From contig CM032117.1 in NCBI GenBank assembly GCA_018894105.1, positions 51,990,503-52,054,502 on the forward strand: a stretch of DNA of 64,000 nucleotides, read 5' to 3'. Within the stretch, counting starts at the first letter, position 1. The number at the start of each line of letters is the position of its first letter. Below the pieces are notes generated by a model, which saw nothing but the letters and a program-made list of their open reading frames with translations, did no database searches and was not told the DNA's origin. Origin of the DNA: Jacaranda mimosifolia. Its lineage: Eukaryota; Streptophyta; Magnoliopsida; Lamiales; Bignoniaceae. This document shows, in pieces, positions 44,381 to 57,031 of the stretch. Made by a program: the position numbers and the translations under genes.

Positions 44381-47299
44381 AAAATTTCTGAAATTTAATA
44401 TAAAATAAATATGATGGCAACTTATATCGTGCAATCGGTGCATGTGCCTTCCGGGCTTGAACATACACTTAGTGTTGGCAATATTCGTTTGAGGGAGCCA
44501 TAATGGACTAAGCCTTGAATTAGGTCCCTTGAGCCAAACTTCAATTACCACACACACGATATTGACTTAGGACATGGTTATGGCGGGTTAGCGCGTTAAT
44601 GGCCCTGCGCTTAATCTTGATTCTCATGAAGTTTCTAGGGTTAGCCTAAACCCATAGCCACGGCCCATGGCAACTCTTACTTAGGTGAGCCCTCCAAAGG
44701 TATGTGTGATCCATACCTCGCGGAAATCCCGCTTCGGTCTCATTAAGGGTCAAAGCCCAGCCTAACATTACATTATCATAGCACTTCACCTTAGGGATGG
44801 GAATGAGATATCTCATGTACACTCTCCTTAAAATTAGTGCTATATATGAGTCACGCAGTACGGGTTGTTCCTACCCATTGAACCTTCTTCATGGGGTCTC
44901 AAATCACAAAGGTTGGGTTACTCCCGGAGGTGACTCCCTTATGAGCTTAGACCATCCCCCTCGATGATTAAGGATCTAGCCTCTGCGCTAGTCCCCCAAG
45001 GCATTTTTTTCCATCTCATGGAATATAACATCACATGCCTCTTATTTCATTTTTCATCCTTTCTTGTATTCGCTCACTTATGCACGTGGACTTGTTTTAT
45101 AAGATAAAACTCCACAAATAATATGTTATTAATACATAAGAATAAATCTTAATATCACCGTAAATTCTTCGAATATTTTGGAGTTTGAATTTTCTTCTGG
45201 AGATTATTGTTTTGGTCATTTCCCATCTATTTGATACACACTTCCTGAATACTTATAAATTCAAGAAAATAGAATATTAATTTTTTTTTTTTCAAAAGAC
45301 TTTGAAATCCACCTAAACCCCCACATTTTTGTTATAATTGAAGTAATGAAAAACAAAGTACTCTTTTTTCTTTAAGTCTCACATTTTTGTTATAATTGAA
45401 GTAATGAAAAATAAAGTACTCTTCTTTCTTCAAGTCAAAAGCTTTCTTATGCACACCAACAATAAAGAACTTTCAATCATAAAATGTTAAATAAAAATAA
45501 AGAGTAGGAAGTTTCAAATTTCACCTGCAAACTGAAACCCCCACATTTCCTTTAATTTGGAGAAAGGATATCTATTGTTTTCTTTTTAAAATACATCATG
45601 CAATTAAATTATCTCAAAGCTCACGTCCCACTAGAAATTGCAATAGCAGCACACTAGCTCATGCAATAAGTCAATATAATCTAGTAAGTCACAACAGAAT
45701 CTAGTGAAATTAAGAACTATATTAAAAGGTTTATGCATATGATTTGAGTTTATGTTTGAGATAAGTACTCTAATTCTTTTCCATAGTCCAACACCCAAGA
45801 ATTAGGTGAATCTCAAAATTTTGAAAAATAGCTTAAAGTAACAATGATATAGTAACATCAATACAATTTGTCACTATAATTAAATTTACTTAATCTCTAG
45901 ACAAAGTAGACTCATATGTAATTGTCATGTAATTAGATAATTTCTATATACTTATATTCAAAATATGCATTTGCTCTTTGATTGAAAAAAAATGATACCA
46001 CATAATCATACCCAAGAAATCAATGATTCTATACTTCTTGCTTTCTCAGAGACTCATTAGTATAACCTTCAAATATTACTAATGGTGCAATAGGTTTTTC
46101 AATTAGTTCTAACAGTCTACTGACATTTAGTAATGCACAATAAAATTTAATTAAAATCAAGAACAAGTAGACACTAGACATTTTCAAAACCAACGAATAA
46201 TCTTAAATGCCATGCGCACATCTAATCATCTCATTTAACCTCACAAATATTATATTATATATATACACATTTATAAAATAAAAAATGGATTGCCTAATGA
46301 ATTGTGACCAATCACCAAATAATTTGCTTATAAGTACATGCATTGAATTGTCCGTTAAGGCATGCATGACTGTTACTAGCCGTTTGCTTGCAAATGACCT
46401 ATTTTATCTCACTATAACCAACACTTAATATTATTTATTTGATAACATGTAACTCCCATATAATGATTCAACAAGAATATGATTAGCTAATTTTCAAGGT
46501 CATTCAATGATAATTCTTAATTAATTAACTAGCCGTTAGAGAAATATATAACTCTTGTCATAAATTATATATATATATTGGATAAATAGGTAATTACTCA
46601 AATATAATTAATTCCACATGTCTATATTAAAATTAATTCATCATTATGGCCCAAGAGACTAATGAAAATAAATCCGCCATGTAAAATAAACAAATACACA
46701 TTTATTTTGCACATATCATAGACTTCAAAGGCCAAATATTTTCTTTTTCTTCTTCTAGGCAAATGTAACTTCCAAAAGAATAAGTTATTCTCATTATTTG
46801 ATAGCTAGCATTTTGATCTTATTTGTCATAGGCAATTGTGTAACTTTTACATCATTCCAAGGACAAATTTATGAGTTGATGGATTAGTAGTTTCACACAT
46901 CAAGGTTATGCCACAAAATAATCCTCTATCAAACTTTTATGTTCATGATATAGAAAAATACATGAAACTCCTTCACCAGAATGAAAGATCCTCAATGAAG
47001 ATTTAAAAGGTTTTATATAATATCTCCACTAAGTCTAGTTACGTACCTGTCGTGAAAGGAATAGAAATCCATACCAATTTTCATCAACATTCGAAGCTTG
47101 CGTGACATTCATATTCATCCAAATTGCAACTCCAGCACCTCATCCAGTGATCATAAAATTGCTTGATTTATCAAACATATTGCTATTAAGCTCACAAAAC
47201 ATTACACGCAAAGAGTCACAAGATAATTAGTTAGAACCAATCACGCTTATGCTATTCTTTTAGCACAAATCACAAATTCTACTCATGGCTTTAGATTGT
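44381..47299. other. Non-coding interior of the LARD-like element
   Basis: Nothing of gag or pol is recognised. A block of higher G/C at 44570-45010 contains phrases such as CCTCGCGGAAATCCCGC. A 63-bp unit (CACATTTTTGTTATAATTGAAGTAATGAAAA...) is repeated twice in tandem at about 45323-45437. Confidence 0.65.
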
Positions 47300-47945
47300 T
47301 GTGGAGAATTGTGTGATTTGTGTTAAAATATAAAATAAAGTAAAACAATTCACATGATCATAATTTTATAAAATAATAATTAAGAAAGTGATCAACCAAA
47401 CTGCATAAATAATGAGGAAATTAGAGCTGGATCAATGGAGAGTTACGACACTTGTCGCTGTCCTAAAGCCATGATTGCCTCCCTTCGTGCGGGTATTAGT
47501 GGCTGACTATGACTCCAAGATAAAACCCATTAGCTCTTAGCGGTGTCTCATCCCATGTGCATGACCACGAGAAGACTAGGAACCAGTCCATAGTCACATT
47601 GCCAAAAACACAAAAGCTTGTGGGGAGTGTATAAAATAAAACAATCTAAACTCACACCAACTCTTTATGCCAAAGAAAGATTATGACCCCTTTATATAAT
47701 AGTAAAAGTTTGACCATTTAGAAAGGATTAATGGGCCACTAAAAGCATTATAAAACTACCATAAATTCAATTATAATTAGGCCCAATAATAAAGCGGTCA
47801 AACATATTAAATAAAATGATATTGAGGCCATAAATATGAAATGAATAAAACACATAGGCACATTAGTTGTCATGTTAAGACATATGATAAAATGATTTGT
47901 TGGAAATAAAATAAATTGAAGAAATTTTAAAACTTATTTCCAACA
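47300..47945 (-). repeat. 5' LTR of the LARD-like element
   Basis: Direct repeat of 43719-44364. The sequence next to it inside the element (ACAATCTAAAGCC on the minus strand) is not a standard TGG-initiated primer site. Confidence 0.85.
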
Positions 47946-48499
47946 ATTACCTTTATAGCCCGAAGAGACCCGAGAGAGATTTTATAATATTCTTCCAAGT
48001 ATTAAATTTAAATGGTGATATCTTCTCAAATTTATATAGGTGTATTTTTTGATCATATTGTCCCTCATTGACAACTCCAATCAATTTATAACATGGGGAC
48101 CGTCCAACATTCGGAGAGTGTATTTGTAAGTTTAGATGAGCTCTCAATGCAAGAATGAGATTCTTCCGCCAAGAAAAGAGGGATTCTAGTTGAGCAACAT
48201 GTACGTGAACTTCTCTGTCTTAACTTGAGCAACATGTACGTGAACTTCTCTGTCTTAACTTCACATTTTAGTTTAGAGTAATCTTTAAGCTAATAATGAG
48301 ATTCTTTCAATAAATTATCAAGTGAGATTTACCAAAGAAGAAAGGTACAGCTTCAATATCCAAGCATCAATTGCTCTTTAATTTAGATTGAAAAGGTCTT
48401 TGATTAAATTTTTTTAAAAAAAATTATAAGTTTTTTTTGCCTTATACGATATTTTTAGAACTGATAAGATGATATATATTATTTTAAAATTAAGTCTTT
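47946..48499. other. Spacer with a 35-bp tandem duplication
   Basis: Two perfect copies of a 35-bp unit starting TGAGCAACATGTACGTGAAC lie at 48191-48260. No gene is seen. Confidence 0.7.
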
Positions 48500-48902
48500 G
48501 AAGTGTTTGGATATTAAATTAAAGTAAGATTTTGAAATTTATAAAACATTAGTAATACCAATTTCATAATTAGTATACGTGGCTAAAATTAAAGGAGTTT
48601 TATAAAGTCTTTGAAGTAATTTTTTTAATTCACACATGCACAAAGAATATGGAATTATTTGGATTTAAACTCCAAATCTCACACTTATATATGAGCCACT
48701 CGATCAATTGACTAGTAGCTTAAAAGGAAATTAAGAACTCATTACTCTTTCTAAAAGAGTCTATAAGATTCTGTCATGCATGTTATTTTTGGAGCTAACA
48801 ACCTTTCTTCTAAAACAATCTATTAAATATTCCACATCTTACAAGCTCTCAAATATTTTACAAAATATTTTGACGAGTTTATAAGCTCATCCAAATACCC
48901 TC
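48500..48902. mobile_element. MITE-like element
   Basis: The left end GAAGTGTTTGGATATTAAAT and inverse right end GAGGGTATTTGGATGAGCTT form imperfect inverted repeats resembling those of the element at 25043-25401. Non-coding; target duplication unclear. Confidence 0.35.
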
Positions 48903-49289
48903 TAAATTATGAATAGGACATGTTATAAGGTTGAAGAGATATTTTTCTTCGTCAAATGTTCTGAAAAGACCTATTCATAATTATAAATAGGACTTCTTAG
49001 GATTAGGTTAAGCATTCAAAAAAAGTATTTGTGTAATTATTACGTAAAGCACTTACTAGACTTAAAAATTGTGAGAGTTTTGGCATTTATGAGTGATAAC
49101 CTACCAACTTTGGTTATCATTTAATGAGAGTTTTATAAAGTCAAACTTAATGACTTTAACTAACAATTTCATCTCATTGAGGAGATGTTTATTAAGTGGT
49201 TATTTGCCAAAAATTAATAAGGAAGTGAATGAGAAAATTGAGCTAATAAATGGAGAATGAGTTAAGAAATAACTAAGACTTGTGTATGG

Positions 49290-50060
49290 ATGGATAGCTT
49301 GAAAGTGTCTATCCCACATTGGAATCCAAAGCTAGAGTTGAGCTAGTTAAATAACTTGGGTGTAGCCTAAGGGGTTGGACTCCTTTAGGGATACCAAAGT
49401 CTTTGGAGGGGAGATGACCTACATGAGTATGGGTTTGAGTTTGTCTACAATGAACCATATGTTACTTATTTAAAATAACATAATTATTTTTGATTTTGGT
49501 TTGAGACCAACTTCTCCTAATGGTCATGTTCGAAAAGTTCAAACAATTGCAACTATGTCTTTTCGCTTGGATTTCTATAGTTATGTCCTTAAGGTTTAAA
49601 ATTAAAGGTCATAACCTTTATTTACATCTCGTAACATGTCTGATGGGTATACAATCATACCTAATGCTATTAGGCACATAACATCTATAAATATGGGGGA
49701 AGGGGGGTACATTCATGCATTGTTCATAAGAAGAAAACTATACAACATTCATACATACACACTTACGCATACAAAGCATGCATTAACAGAGGTTCGAGTT
49801 AGTTAAAGGGTTTGGAGTCCAGGAAATTGGAGTGCAACATTTGTCTCGCTGGGTTGTTGTATCTTGGGAGGTTGTCTGTTAGGAGTCCTCACGTACCATT
49901 GAGAGGCGGATAAAACCTTAAGGAAGCTGCGTTTGTGCAGGCCTCGACTCAATCAAAGTTTTAATATAATCATTGTTCCAAGTTTGTTTTCTCAAGTTTT
50001 TGTTTTTTAGTTTTCTGTTGTGATGATACATATCATATGTTAATTATTTATGCTTTCATT
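49290..50060 (+). repeat. Possible old LTR remnant with TATA box
   Basis: The phrase 'TGTCTATCCCACATTGG' (49296) followed 390 bases later by TATAAATA (49686-49693), a C/A-rich leader and a G/C-richer downstream part resembles LTR architecture. No partner LTR or target duplication was found, so it might equally be a host promoter fragment. Confidence 0.3.
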
Positions 50061-50177
50061 TTTTGTTAGTGCCTATTTGGTACATATACTGGTGCATGTA
50101 TGTTCTTACAAAAATTTCACAAAAAAGAAGTGTCAAGTTAATTTGGTTTTGCAAGTACAAGAAGTTGAACTGCTATT

Positions 50178-50887
50178 TGTTGGGATCTCCTTAAAATAAG
50201 TTTTGATTATGATCTTTTGTAAGGAAATGTTAGTTAACAAATATTCCTACATATTTCCTTTGTTTTAAATAAGGAAAAGACTCAACATCACAAGATCAGC
50301 AATCTTCCGCTTGAATCAATAAAAGGTAAAAAAACAATCATCCGATTAAAGAAGGAAAGTAATCCTTGGAACTTTGATATGGAAACTTGCTTGATATGGA
50401 AGGGAAGATTCCATTGGAAGACTAGATATAAGGATCAAGACTTGTCTATTTAAAAGACGAAGTCCCAAGACAAAAGAATCAAGCCTTTTCTCAAAGTTTA
50501 GAACTCTACAGGATATTACTCTAGAAGTTGCACTGGAAGTTTGCTTTTCCCTTCCATCATCCAGTCTGTTAGAAGTTTCTGCGATAGAGGAAGTTGCTTC
50601 TTGTTGTCGATTTCTTATATCTTGTCTTTGCTATAACTTCATTTGTGTTTAATATAAGTGCAGGTTAAAAATCATAAGATTATATATTAGATAATGAATT
50701 AGGCTTGCTGAACCACTATAAATCATCGTGTTCATCATATTTGCTGCTTTTCGATAATTGTTATCTGTTTGGATCTTTATTTCTGGGATATAAAACCTTT
50801 CTCAAAAACTTTTTCAAAAAGCAAAAAGTGTTAATTGATTGAGAAAAAAGATCAATTCACCCCCTCTTGATCCTACTTATATTCACA
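50178..50887 (+). repeat. 5' LTR of the Copia element
   Basis: It starts TGTTGGGATCTCC and ends TATTCACA. It is roughly 93-95% identical by eye to 57491-58210, which is some ten bases longer through small indels. Confidence 0.92.
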
Positions 50888-50889
50888 AT

Positions 50890-50901
50890 TGGCATCAGAG
50901 C
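50890..50901 (+). promoter_or_regulatory. Primer-binding site of the Copia element
   Basis: TGGCATCAGAGC, one base different from the TGGTATCAGAGC site complementary to initiator methionine tRNA, lies two bases after the LTR. Confidence 0.9.
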
Positions 50902-50951
50902 ATTGGGGCTCATACTATAAGTTCTAACAAACTTGAGCTTAATCAATCCTA

Positions 50952-52450
50952 ATGGTTGCGTCTAGCTTTGATGTTTATGCAGAATGACAATCACATACTC
51001 GTCTACCCTTATTCGACGGTACAAACTACTTTACATAGAAGAATCGAATTGAAGAATTTTTCATAACCTTTGATTATGACTTATGGAGAATAGTTATTGA
51101 TGGACTGCTTATTCCAACTACCAAGAACATGTCTCCTAAGGGTAGAATGGAACTTACTACGGAAAACAAAAGAATACTATCCATGAATGCCAAAGCCAAG
51201 AATATCTTATCTTGTGCCCTGATCAAGGAAGAGTACAATAGAGTCAACACCCGTTCTACGACGAAAGAGATGTGGAATGTGCTTCAGGTCACTCATGAAG
51301 GAACATCGCAGGTAAAACAAGAAAGAATTGCCTTACTTACCAATATGAAATGTTTTCCATGAAAATAGGTGAATTAATCAGCCAAATGTACGCACGCTTC
51401 ATGGAGATAGTCAATCCCATGTTTGCACTTGGGAAAGTCATATCAGAAAGTGAGCAAGTTCAGAAATCCCTACGATCCTTACCTTGGAAGTGGACACCAA
51501 AGGTCACTGCAATACATGAGGCCAAAAATCTGGAAATTCTATCAATGGGAGAGCTCATTGAATCACTCACTTCTCACGAAATGACACTTCTATCAAAAGA
51601 AGAAAGTTTCGATGGCAAATTAAGAAAAATATTGCCTTCAACTCAGAACAACCTGACTGGAATGAAGATTCAGGAGATTTGGATGCCCTGAATGATGAAA
51701 TGGTAATGATCACAAAACGGCTTAGGAAACTGACTCAAGCAAGAAATCGCTTGAAAAGAGACAAAAAATAAAGTTCCAGAAGAGGTAGCACTGACTACCA
51801 ACGATCTGAGCAAATCATTTGTTATGAGTGTCATGAAGTTGGCCACAAAAGACCTGATTGTCCAAAGCTTAGGAGAAATCCCAAAACCCAAGAAAAGTTC
51901 TAAGTCCAGAGTAATGACCATTACATGTGACAACTCAGATTCCGATCAATTTGACAGCGAGGACAATTGTCTCATAGCTGATCGACAAGTAACTCTCTTT
52001 TCTGAAATAAGTACTAGTGATTCTGAACAGGAAAGTGCTAGGTTGCATGAAGAATTTCAAAATCAATTAGTTGAGATGCAAGAAGAAATAAACTCTCTAA
52101 ACTATCAGATAAAGAATATTCTTGATGAAAAGACTGAACTTATTCAAAGTTATAACAAAATTATCAAGAAGGACGTAGATGATAGAAATAGGCTTGTTAG
52201 AAAAATTCAAGAGCTTGAAAATGAAAATTCCTTTCTATTAGAAGAGAATTACAACTTGAAAAGAATCATTAAAGGAAAAAGGAAACTAGGTGAACCCAAA
52301 ACCAAATTTTTTGAAAAAATGAAACAAAAAGTTTGTTATACCTGTGGTAGAAAAGGTCATGTTTTCTACAAATGTCCGATAAGAAATGAAATTGGAGCTA
52401 AATACTTATGGATTCCAAAGTCTAACAAACAAGGACTCGGTACTACATGA
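50952..52450 (+). pseudogene. Copia gag (broken)
   Basis: The start MVASSFDVYAE is followed by in-frame stops. Family phrases are 'PLFDGTNYFT', 'LIKEEYNRVNTRSTTKEMWNVLQ', then after a frameshift near 51355 'MKIGELISQMYARF' and 'SLPWKWTPKVTAIHEAKNLE'. Two CX2CX4HX4C zinc knuckles are visible: 'CYECHEVGHKRPDC' near 51820 and 'CYTCGRKGHVFYKC' near 52335. Between them is a long acidic coiled coil (51960-52290), as in Sirevirus gag. The protein would form the particle and bind RNA. Confidence 0.85.
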
Positions 52451-52475
52451 GTACTTAAAATATTGACAAATTGTC

Positions 52476-53767
52476 ATGCAAGTTCCACTTAAGAAGAATC
52501 AAAAAGACAAATGGTACCTGGACAACAGATGTTGCAGACATATGAAAGGAGATAAATCATTCTTTAAAAATTTGCAGGACTTTAGTGGAGGAAACGTCCT
52601 ATTTGCTGACAACACAAAAGGTAAAATTATTGGAAAAGGCACTGTTGGAAAAATCAATGGAATTTCCATTGAGAATGTCTGGCTGGTAGATGGTCTGAAA
52701 CACAATCTTCTAAATATCAGCCAGCTCTGCGATAGCGGGTATCAGGTACAATTCCAACCCTCACATTGCATTGTTGCTAAGGATGACAAAATCATTTTTT
52801 CCGTTGTTAGGGACAGAAATATTTACTGCATTAGCTTGGATGATTTATCTAGCCAAAATGTTGAATGTCTGGTAGCTTTAGAAGATCCTAGTTGGACATC
52901 GCATAGATGACTTGGACATGCAAACATGAATTTACTTGATCATCTTGCTAAAAAGGATCATTAAAGGGATTCGCAAGATTGGATTTGTGAAAGACAAAGT
53001 ATGTGATGCATGCGTTAAGGGAAAGCAAATCAAAACATCTTTCAAACCTATCAATGATATATCTTCATCAAAACCTCCGAATCTTCTTCATCTTGATCTT
53101 TTTGGACCTATGAAAACATCTTCTCTTGGTGAGAGCAAATATGTTTTTGTGATTGTTGATGATTTTTCACGATTTACCTGAATTCTTCAAGAAATGGCAC
53201 GAAAAATGTTGAATGAATATGAGTTGCCTAAATCATTTTGGGGGGATGTTGTAAATACCACATGCTATGTTGCTAATAGAGTTTTTCTCAGACCTTTTAT
53301 CAAAAAACCCTTATGAATTATGGCATGGTAAAGTACCAAACATCTCATACTTTTGTGTATTTGGATGCAAATGTTTCATTCTGAATGATAGAGATCATCT
53401 TGCTAAATTTGATTCAAAATCAGATGAAATCATATTCGTGGGATATTCAGTTCATAGCAAAGCTTACAGAGTTTTTAACAAGAAGAAAAGAACCATACAA
53501 GAGTCCATACATGTTGTTTTTGATGAAACTAATCCTCTTATTGCTAAAGATACTTTGAGCATAGAATCTACAGGTATTGATAAAATCATTGAAGCAATCC
53601 AGCAAGAAAAGGAAATTGAAAAAGAAAGTTCCAATGAAAACATTGATGAAATTCTAAGCGGAATTTCCAACAAAAGAGACAAAGAAAAGATGCGGAAGTT
53701 CAAACATGCGTCGAGTCATCTAACTGATAAAATAATTGGGAATCCAGAAGTGGGAATAATAACTTGA
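52476..53767 (+). pseudogene. Copia protease and integrase, with internal integrase deletion
   Basis: The protease starts 'WYLDNRCCRHMKGDKSF'; the usual active-site DSG is DNR, so it should be inactive. The integrase N-terminal zinc motif follows ('LGHANM', then 'CDACVKGKQ'), then 'LHLDLFGPMKTSSLGESKYVFVIVDDFSRFT' with the first two catalytic Asp. At about 53180 the text jumps to 'LQEMARKMLNEYELPKSFWGD', which normally lies about 110 residues further. The stretch with the catalytic Glu is therefore missing. The C-terminal 'FGCKCFILNDRDHLAKFDSKSDE' region is open to 53767. Confidence 0.87.
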
Positions 53768-53781
53768 TCAAAGGCAAAATA

Positions 53782-55329
53782 TTATGATACTGGTAATATA
53801 GTTCTCTTATCACTCATAGAAACTATTGATCTACATAAAGCACTAAATGACAGGTACTGGAAAGAGGTAATGATGGAATAAGTTTCCCAATTTGACAAAA
53901 ATAATGTGTAGAACTTGGTAGAAAGGCCCACTGACAGACCAGTCATAGGAACCAAGTGGGTTTTTCGAAACAAACTAGATGAGAAGGGAATCGCGATAAG
54001 AAACAAGGTAAGACGTGTTGCAATAGGATATTCACAGCAGAAAGGTATCGATTTTTGATGAAACATATGCACCCGTAGCACGATTAGAGTCGATCCACAT
54101 GTTGCTTGCATATGCATCTTACAAAAATATCACTCTTTTCCAAATGGATGTGAAAAGCGCATTTTTGAATGGCCTTATTAAAGAAGAAGTTTATGTGAAC
54201 AACCACCAGGTTAGAAAATTTTGATTTTTCCAATCATGTTTTTAAATTGTCGAAAGCATTATAAGGTTCAAAACAAGCCCCCAGGGCTTGGTACGAAAGG
54301 CTGAGTACTTTTCGTCTCTCTAAAGGATTTTCTATGGGCACCATTGATACCACTTTTTTCATAAAGAAAGTTGACAATGAAATGTTAATGGTACAAATTT
54401 ATATAAATGATATCATATTTGGTGGTACCAAAAATTCTTTTTGTGATGAGTTTGCAAGTTCCATGAAAAGTGAATTTGAAATGAGTCTCATGGGAGAATT
54501 AAACTTCTTCCTTGGACTACAAATCAAACAAAGTTCCACAGGTATATTTATATGCTAAGAAAAATATACAAGGGAACTACTTAAGAAGTTTGGAATGGAA
54601 AACTGCAAGGAAACTTCAAATCCCATGGCACCTAACACCAAACTAGAGGTTGATCTAGAAGAAACGGGGGTCAACGAAACAATGTACCGAGGAATCATTG
54701 GAAGTTTACTCTATCTCACTGCTAGCAGACCAGATATTCTATTCGCAATAAGTTTGTGTGCCCGGTTTCAGGCAACTCCTAAGGAGTCTCACCTTCGAGC
54801 GCTCAAGCGAATATTAAGATACTTAAAGGGATCTCCTCACCTTGTTATTTGGTATCCTCACTCAAAACATTTCTCTCTTGTTGGATTTTCCGATGTTGAC
54901 TAAACAGGTTGCAAGATCGACTGTAAAGGTACCACATGCACCTGTCAATTTCTTGGAGAAAGATTAGTAAGTTGGTGTAGCAAAAAACAAAGTATTGTCG
55001 CACTATCGACAACGGAAGCAGAATACATGGCACTTGGAAATTGCTGCACCTAGATTCTTTAGATGAAACAAACTCTCCAGGGTTACGGTATGAGTTTCTT
55101 CAACATACCTATTCAATGTGATAATACTAGTGCTATTATTATTACAAAAAATCCTGTGCATCATTCTAGAACCAAACATATAGAAATTAGACCCCATTTC
55201 ATTAAAGATCATGTAAATAGTGGTGTTATTTGCATAAATTTTGTGGAGTCTAAGTTCCAATTGGCAGATATTTTCACTAAAGCCCTCCTGACGAGCGGTT
55301 TAATTTTCTTAAGAATTAGATGGGCATAA
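53782..55329 (+). pseudogene. Copia reverse transcriptase and RNase H (inactive)
   Basis: Phrases in shifting frames: 'RPVIGTKWVFRNKLDEKGI', 'GYSQQKGIDF', 'ETYAPVARLESIHMLLAYA', 'NITLFQMDVKSAFLNG', then the active-site box 'IYINDIIFGGT' where the family has YVDD, so a catalytic Asp is Asn. The connection ('MGELNFFLGLQIKQ', 'GSLLYLTASRPDILFA') and RNase H ('QSIVALSTTEAEYMAL', 'CDNTSAIIITKNPVHHSRTKHIEI') follow. Stops occur at 53880, 54557 and 54901 among others. Confidence 0.9.
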
Positions 55330-55545
55330 TCTCCTCTCCCGCCTAAATTTGAACCTAAGGCATATCTGTATTAAATATGGTAATAACTGCAAAATTATGT
55401 TCTTTCCAAAAAACCTTTTGATTTCCTAATCAGTGTCTATTTTTAATTTTTGGAAAATCAAAAAATTAACACACCGTCTCTTTTGAATCTCCTTCTTCTC
55501 CCTCAAAAGAAAACCATAGTCTCATTTCCTCTCCTATCCTCAACA

Positions 55546-57019
55546 ATGGCCTCTCAATCACCAAAAAACTCAAGCCACAAAACATCTGCTATTAAACTCT
55601 AGCAAGCCTCTCGATCAAAACAACAACTCAAACTTGTGGCTTATGACTCCATGTCCGAAAGCACAAGCCACTCAAAATCAAATGACCAAACTACCACCAT
55701 CTCGACTCCTATCACCAAGGACACACTTACCTACTATCCTATCCAAAAATGTCTCTTTCTCAGTAACTCACCTGCTCGCTCATCATCCCCAAATCCTTCT
55801 TTCTACTCCAAATCCCTAGGCTCTGCATCCCGCGACTTCAACTCTTCTAATTTTAATGGGTTTGCCTTTGCCTCAAACCCCCATCTATCAAATTTCACAC
55901 TTCTCATGCCGGCAAAGCCTCACCACTGACTTATTGTCTCGCAAAATCAATCAAGGAAGGCCAATCAAATTTGATGCACTTCCACCATTCCCAGCACTTA
56001 CTTGGATTGAACAGGCTAGTTAGAAAACTTATATGGAAATTGATGAACCTTCGTACCCATTCTTGGTACGTCTCTTTTATGCAAATTTGTTCTTCGAAGA
56101 AGATAAAGCCACTAGAAATATCACAGTTTCGTCACATGTACTTGGGTGTCCTGTTTGGTTTGATGTTGAAAAAATTAATCATTGTTTGGGTCTTCCTAAT
56201 TATGGGATTTGTTTCTTTGGGTATGGAGATTGGTGTTCTGATTATGATTTAACTGAGGTAAAGAATTTGTTCTGGAATGGGAATCTTCCTAAACTTGGTG
56301 AGGGTAAGGCATTAAATCAACTTCACATTGACCATTTTCTTTTTCATCGTCTCATCACCCTCACCATCATGTCCGCCACCGCTACTAGTGGAGGTCACAC
56401 CACTAACATGAACCGCTTTACTGTTTTTCTTCTTTACATGGCCGTTTCAAGAAAACCTGTAACTATAGGCTTCCTCATACTTCATCACATGGTCTATGCT
56501 TTACACCATCCCTCAAAAAACCTGCCTTATGGGACGATCCTTACTAAACTATTCACCTCTGAAGGAGTATACCTACCATCTTCTTGGATTGAGGATCCTA
56601 AGGAGAGAAAAATCAGTGATCTTGGAAGTTTAAGAAAAATGAAAATTCAATACGGTGATGATGGGGTAGGGTTTAAAGAAAATATCAGTTCTGTTGCACC
56701 TCCTACTAACACTCAACAAATATCTCATCGAACTAAGGGCAAAACTCCCATCTATGTCTCCCTTGATTCTCTAGAAAAATCTGCTTCTACATCCATTGGA
56801 ACATCTTCCAAACAGAACCCATTCATTCTGTTGTTTCGGGGATTGAAGATATTCAGCTTACTCTTACATCTCTCAAAGATGAATTTGTCACACTCAACAC
56901 TCGTCTTCAAGAACTTGCTACCTCTATTGATGACAACTTTCATTATCTTCATCATTGGATATCTAACCTTTGTCATAACATCCGCAAAGAATCCCGCAAG
57001 CGTAGCCGTGCCGACAACT
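55546..57019 (+). pseudogene. Extra 3' ORF of Sirevirus-type Copia element
   Basis: A long frame after RNase H starts 'MASQSPKNSSHKT' (stop at 55600), with a Ser-rich N-terminal part to 55929. A conserved globular part follows: 'GRPIKFDALPPFPALTWI' (near 55960), 'YPFLVRLFYANLFFEED', 'VLGCPVWFDVEKINHCLGLPNYG', 'LITLTIMSATATSGGHTTNMNRFTVFLL'. This resembles the 'putative plant transposon protein' domain (PF20167-like) found in many plant elements. A frameshift near 56815 precedes a C-terminal coiled coil ('LKDEFVTLNTRLQELATSI') and a basic end. In Sireviruses the ORF at this place has been called envelope-like, but I see no signal peptide or clear membrane span. Function unknown. Confidence 0.7.
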
Positions 57020-57031
57020 GACCCTTTTTGA

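Larger units (their letters stand above)
43719..47945 (-). mobile_element. Non-coding LTR retrotransposon (LARD-like), 4.2 kb
   Basis: Two direct LTRs of 646 bp, about 98% identical by eye, flank 2.9 kb with no retroviral genes. Read on the minus strand, the LTR starts TGTTGGAAATAAG and ends CTCCACA. The sequence before the LTR at 44364 contains CTTGTGGGGGAT, a good polypurine tract, so the minus strand is the likely sense strand. The interior holds only short frames, so movement would depend on proteins of a related element. The 5-bp flanks (ACTAT, ATTAC) do not match, so a target duplication is not confirmed. Confidence 0.8.

Noticed and set aside
55003..55260. Minus-strand 85-codon ORF
   Set aside because: Shadow of the RNase H region of the Copia element.
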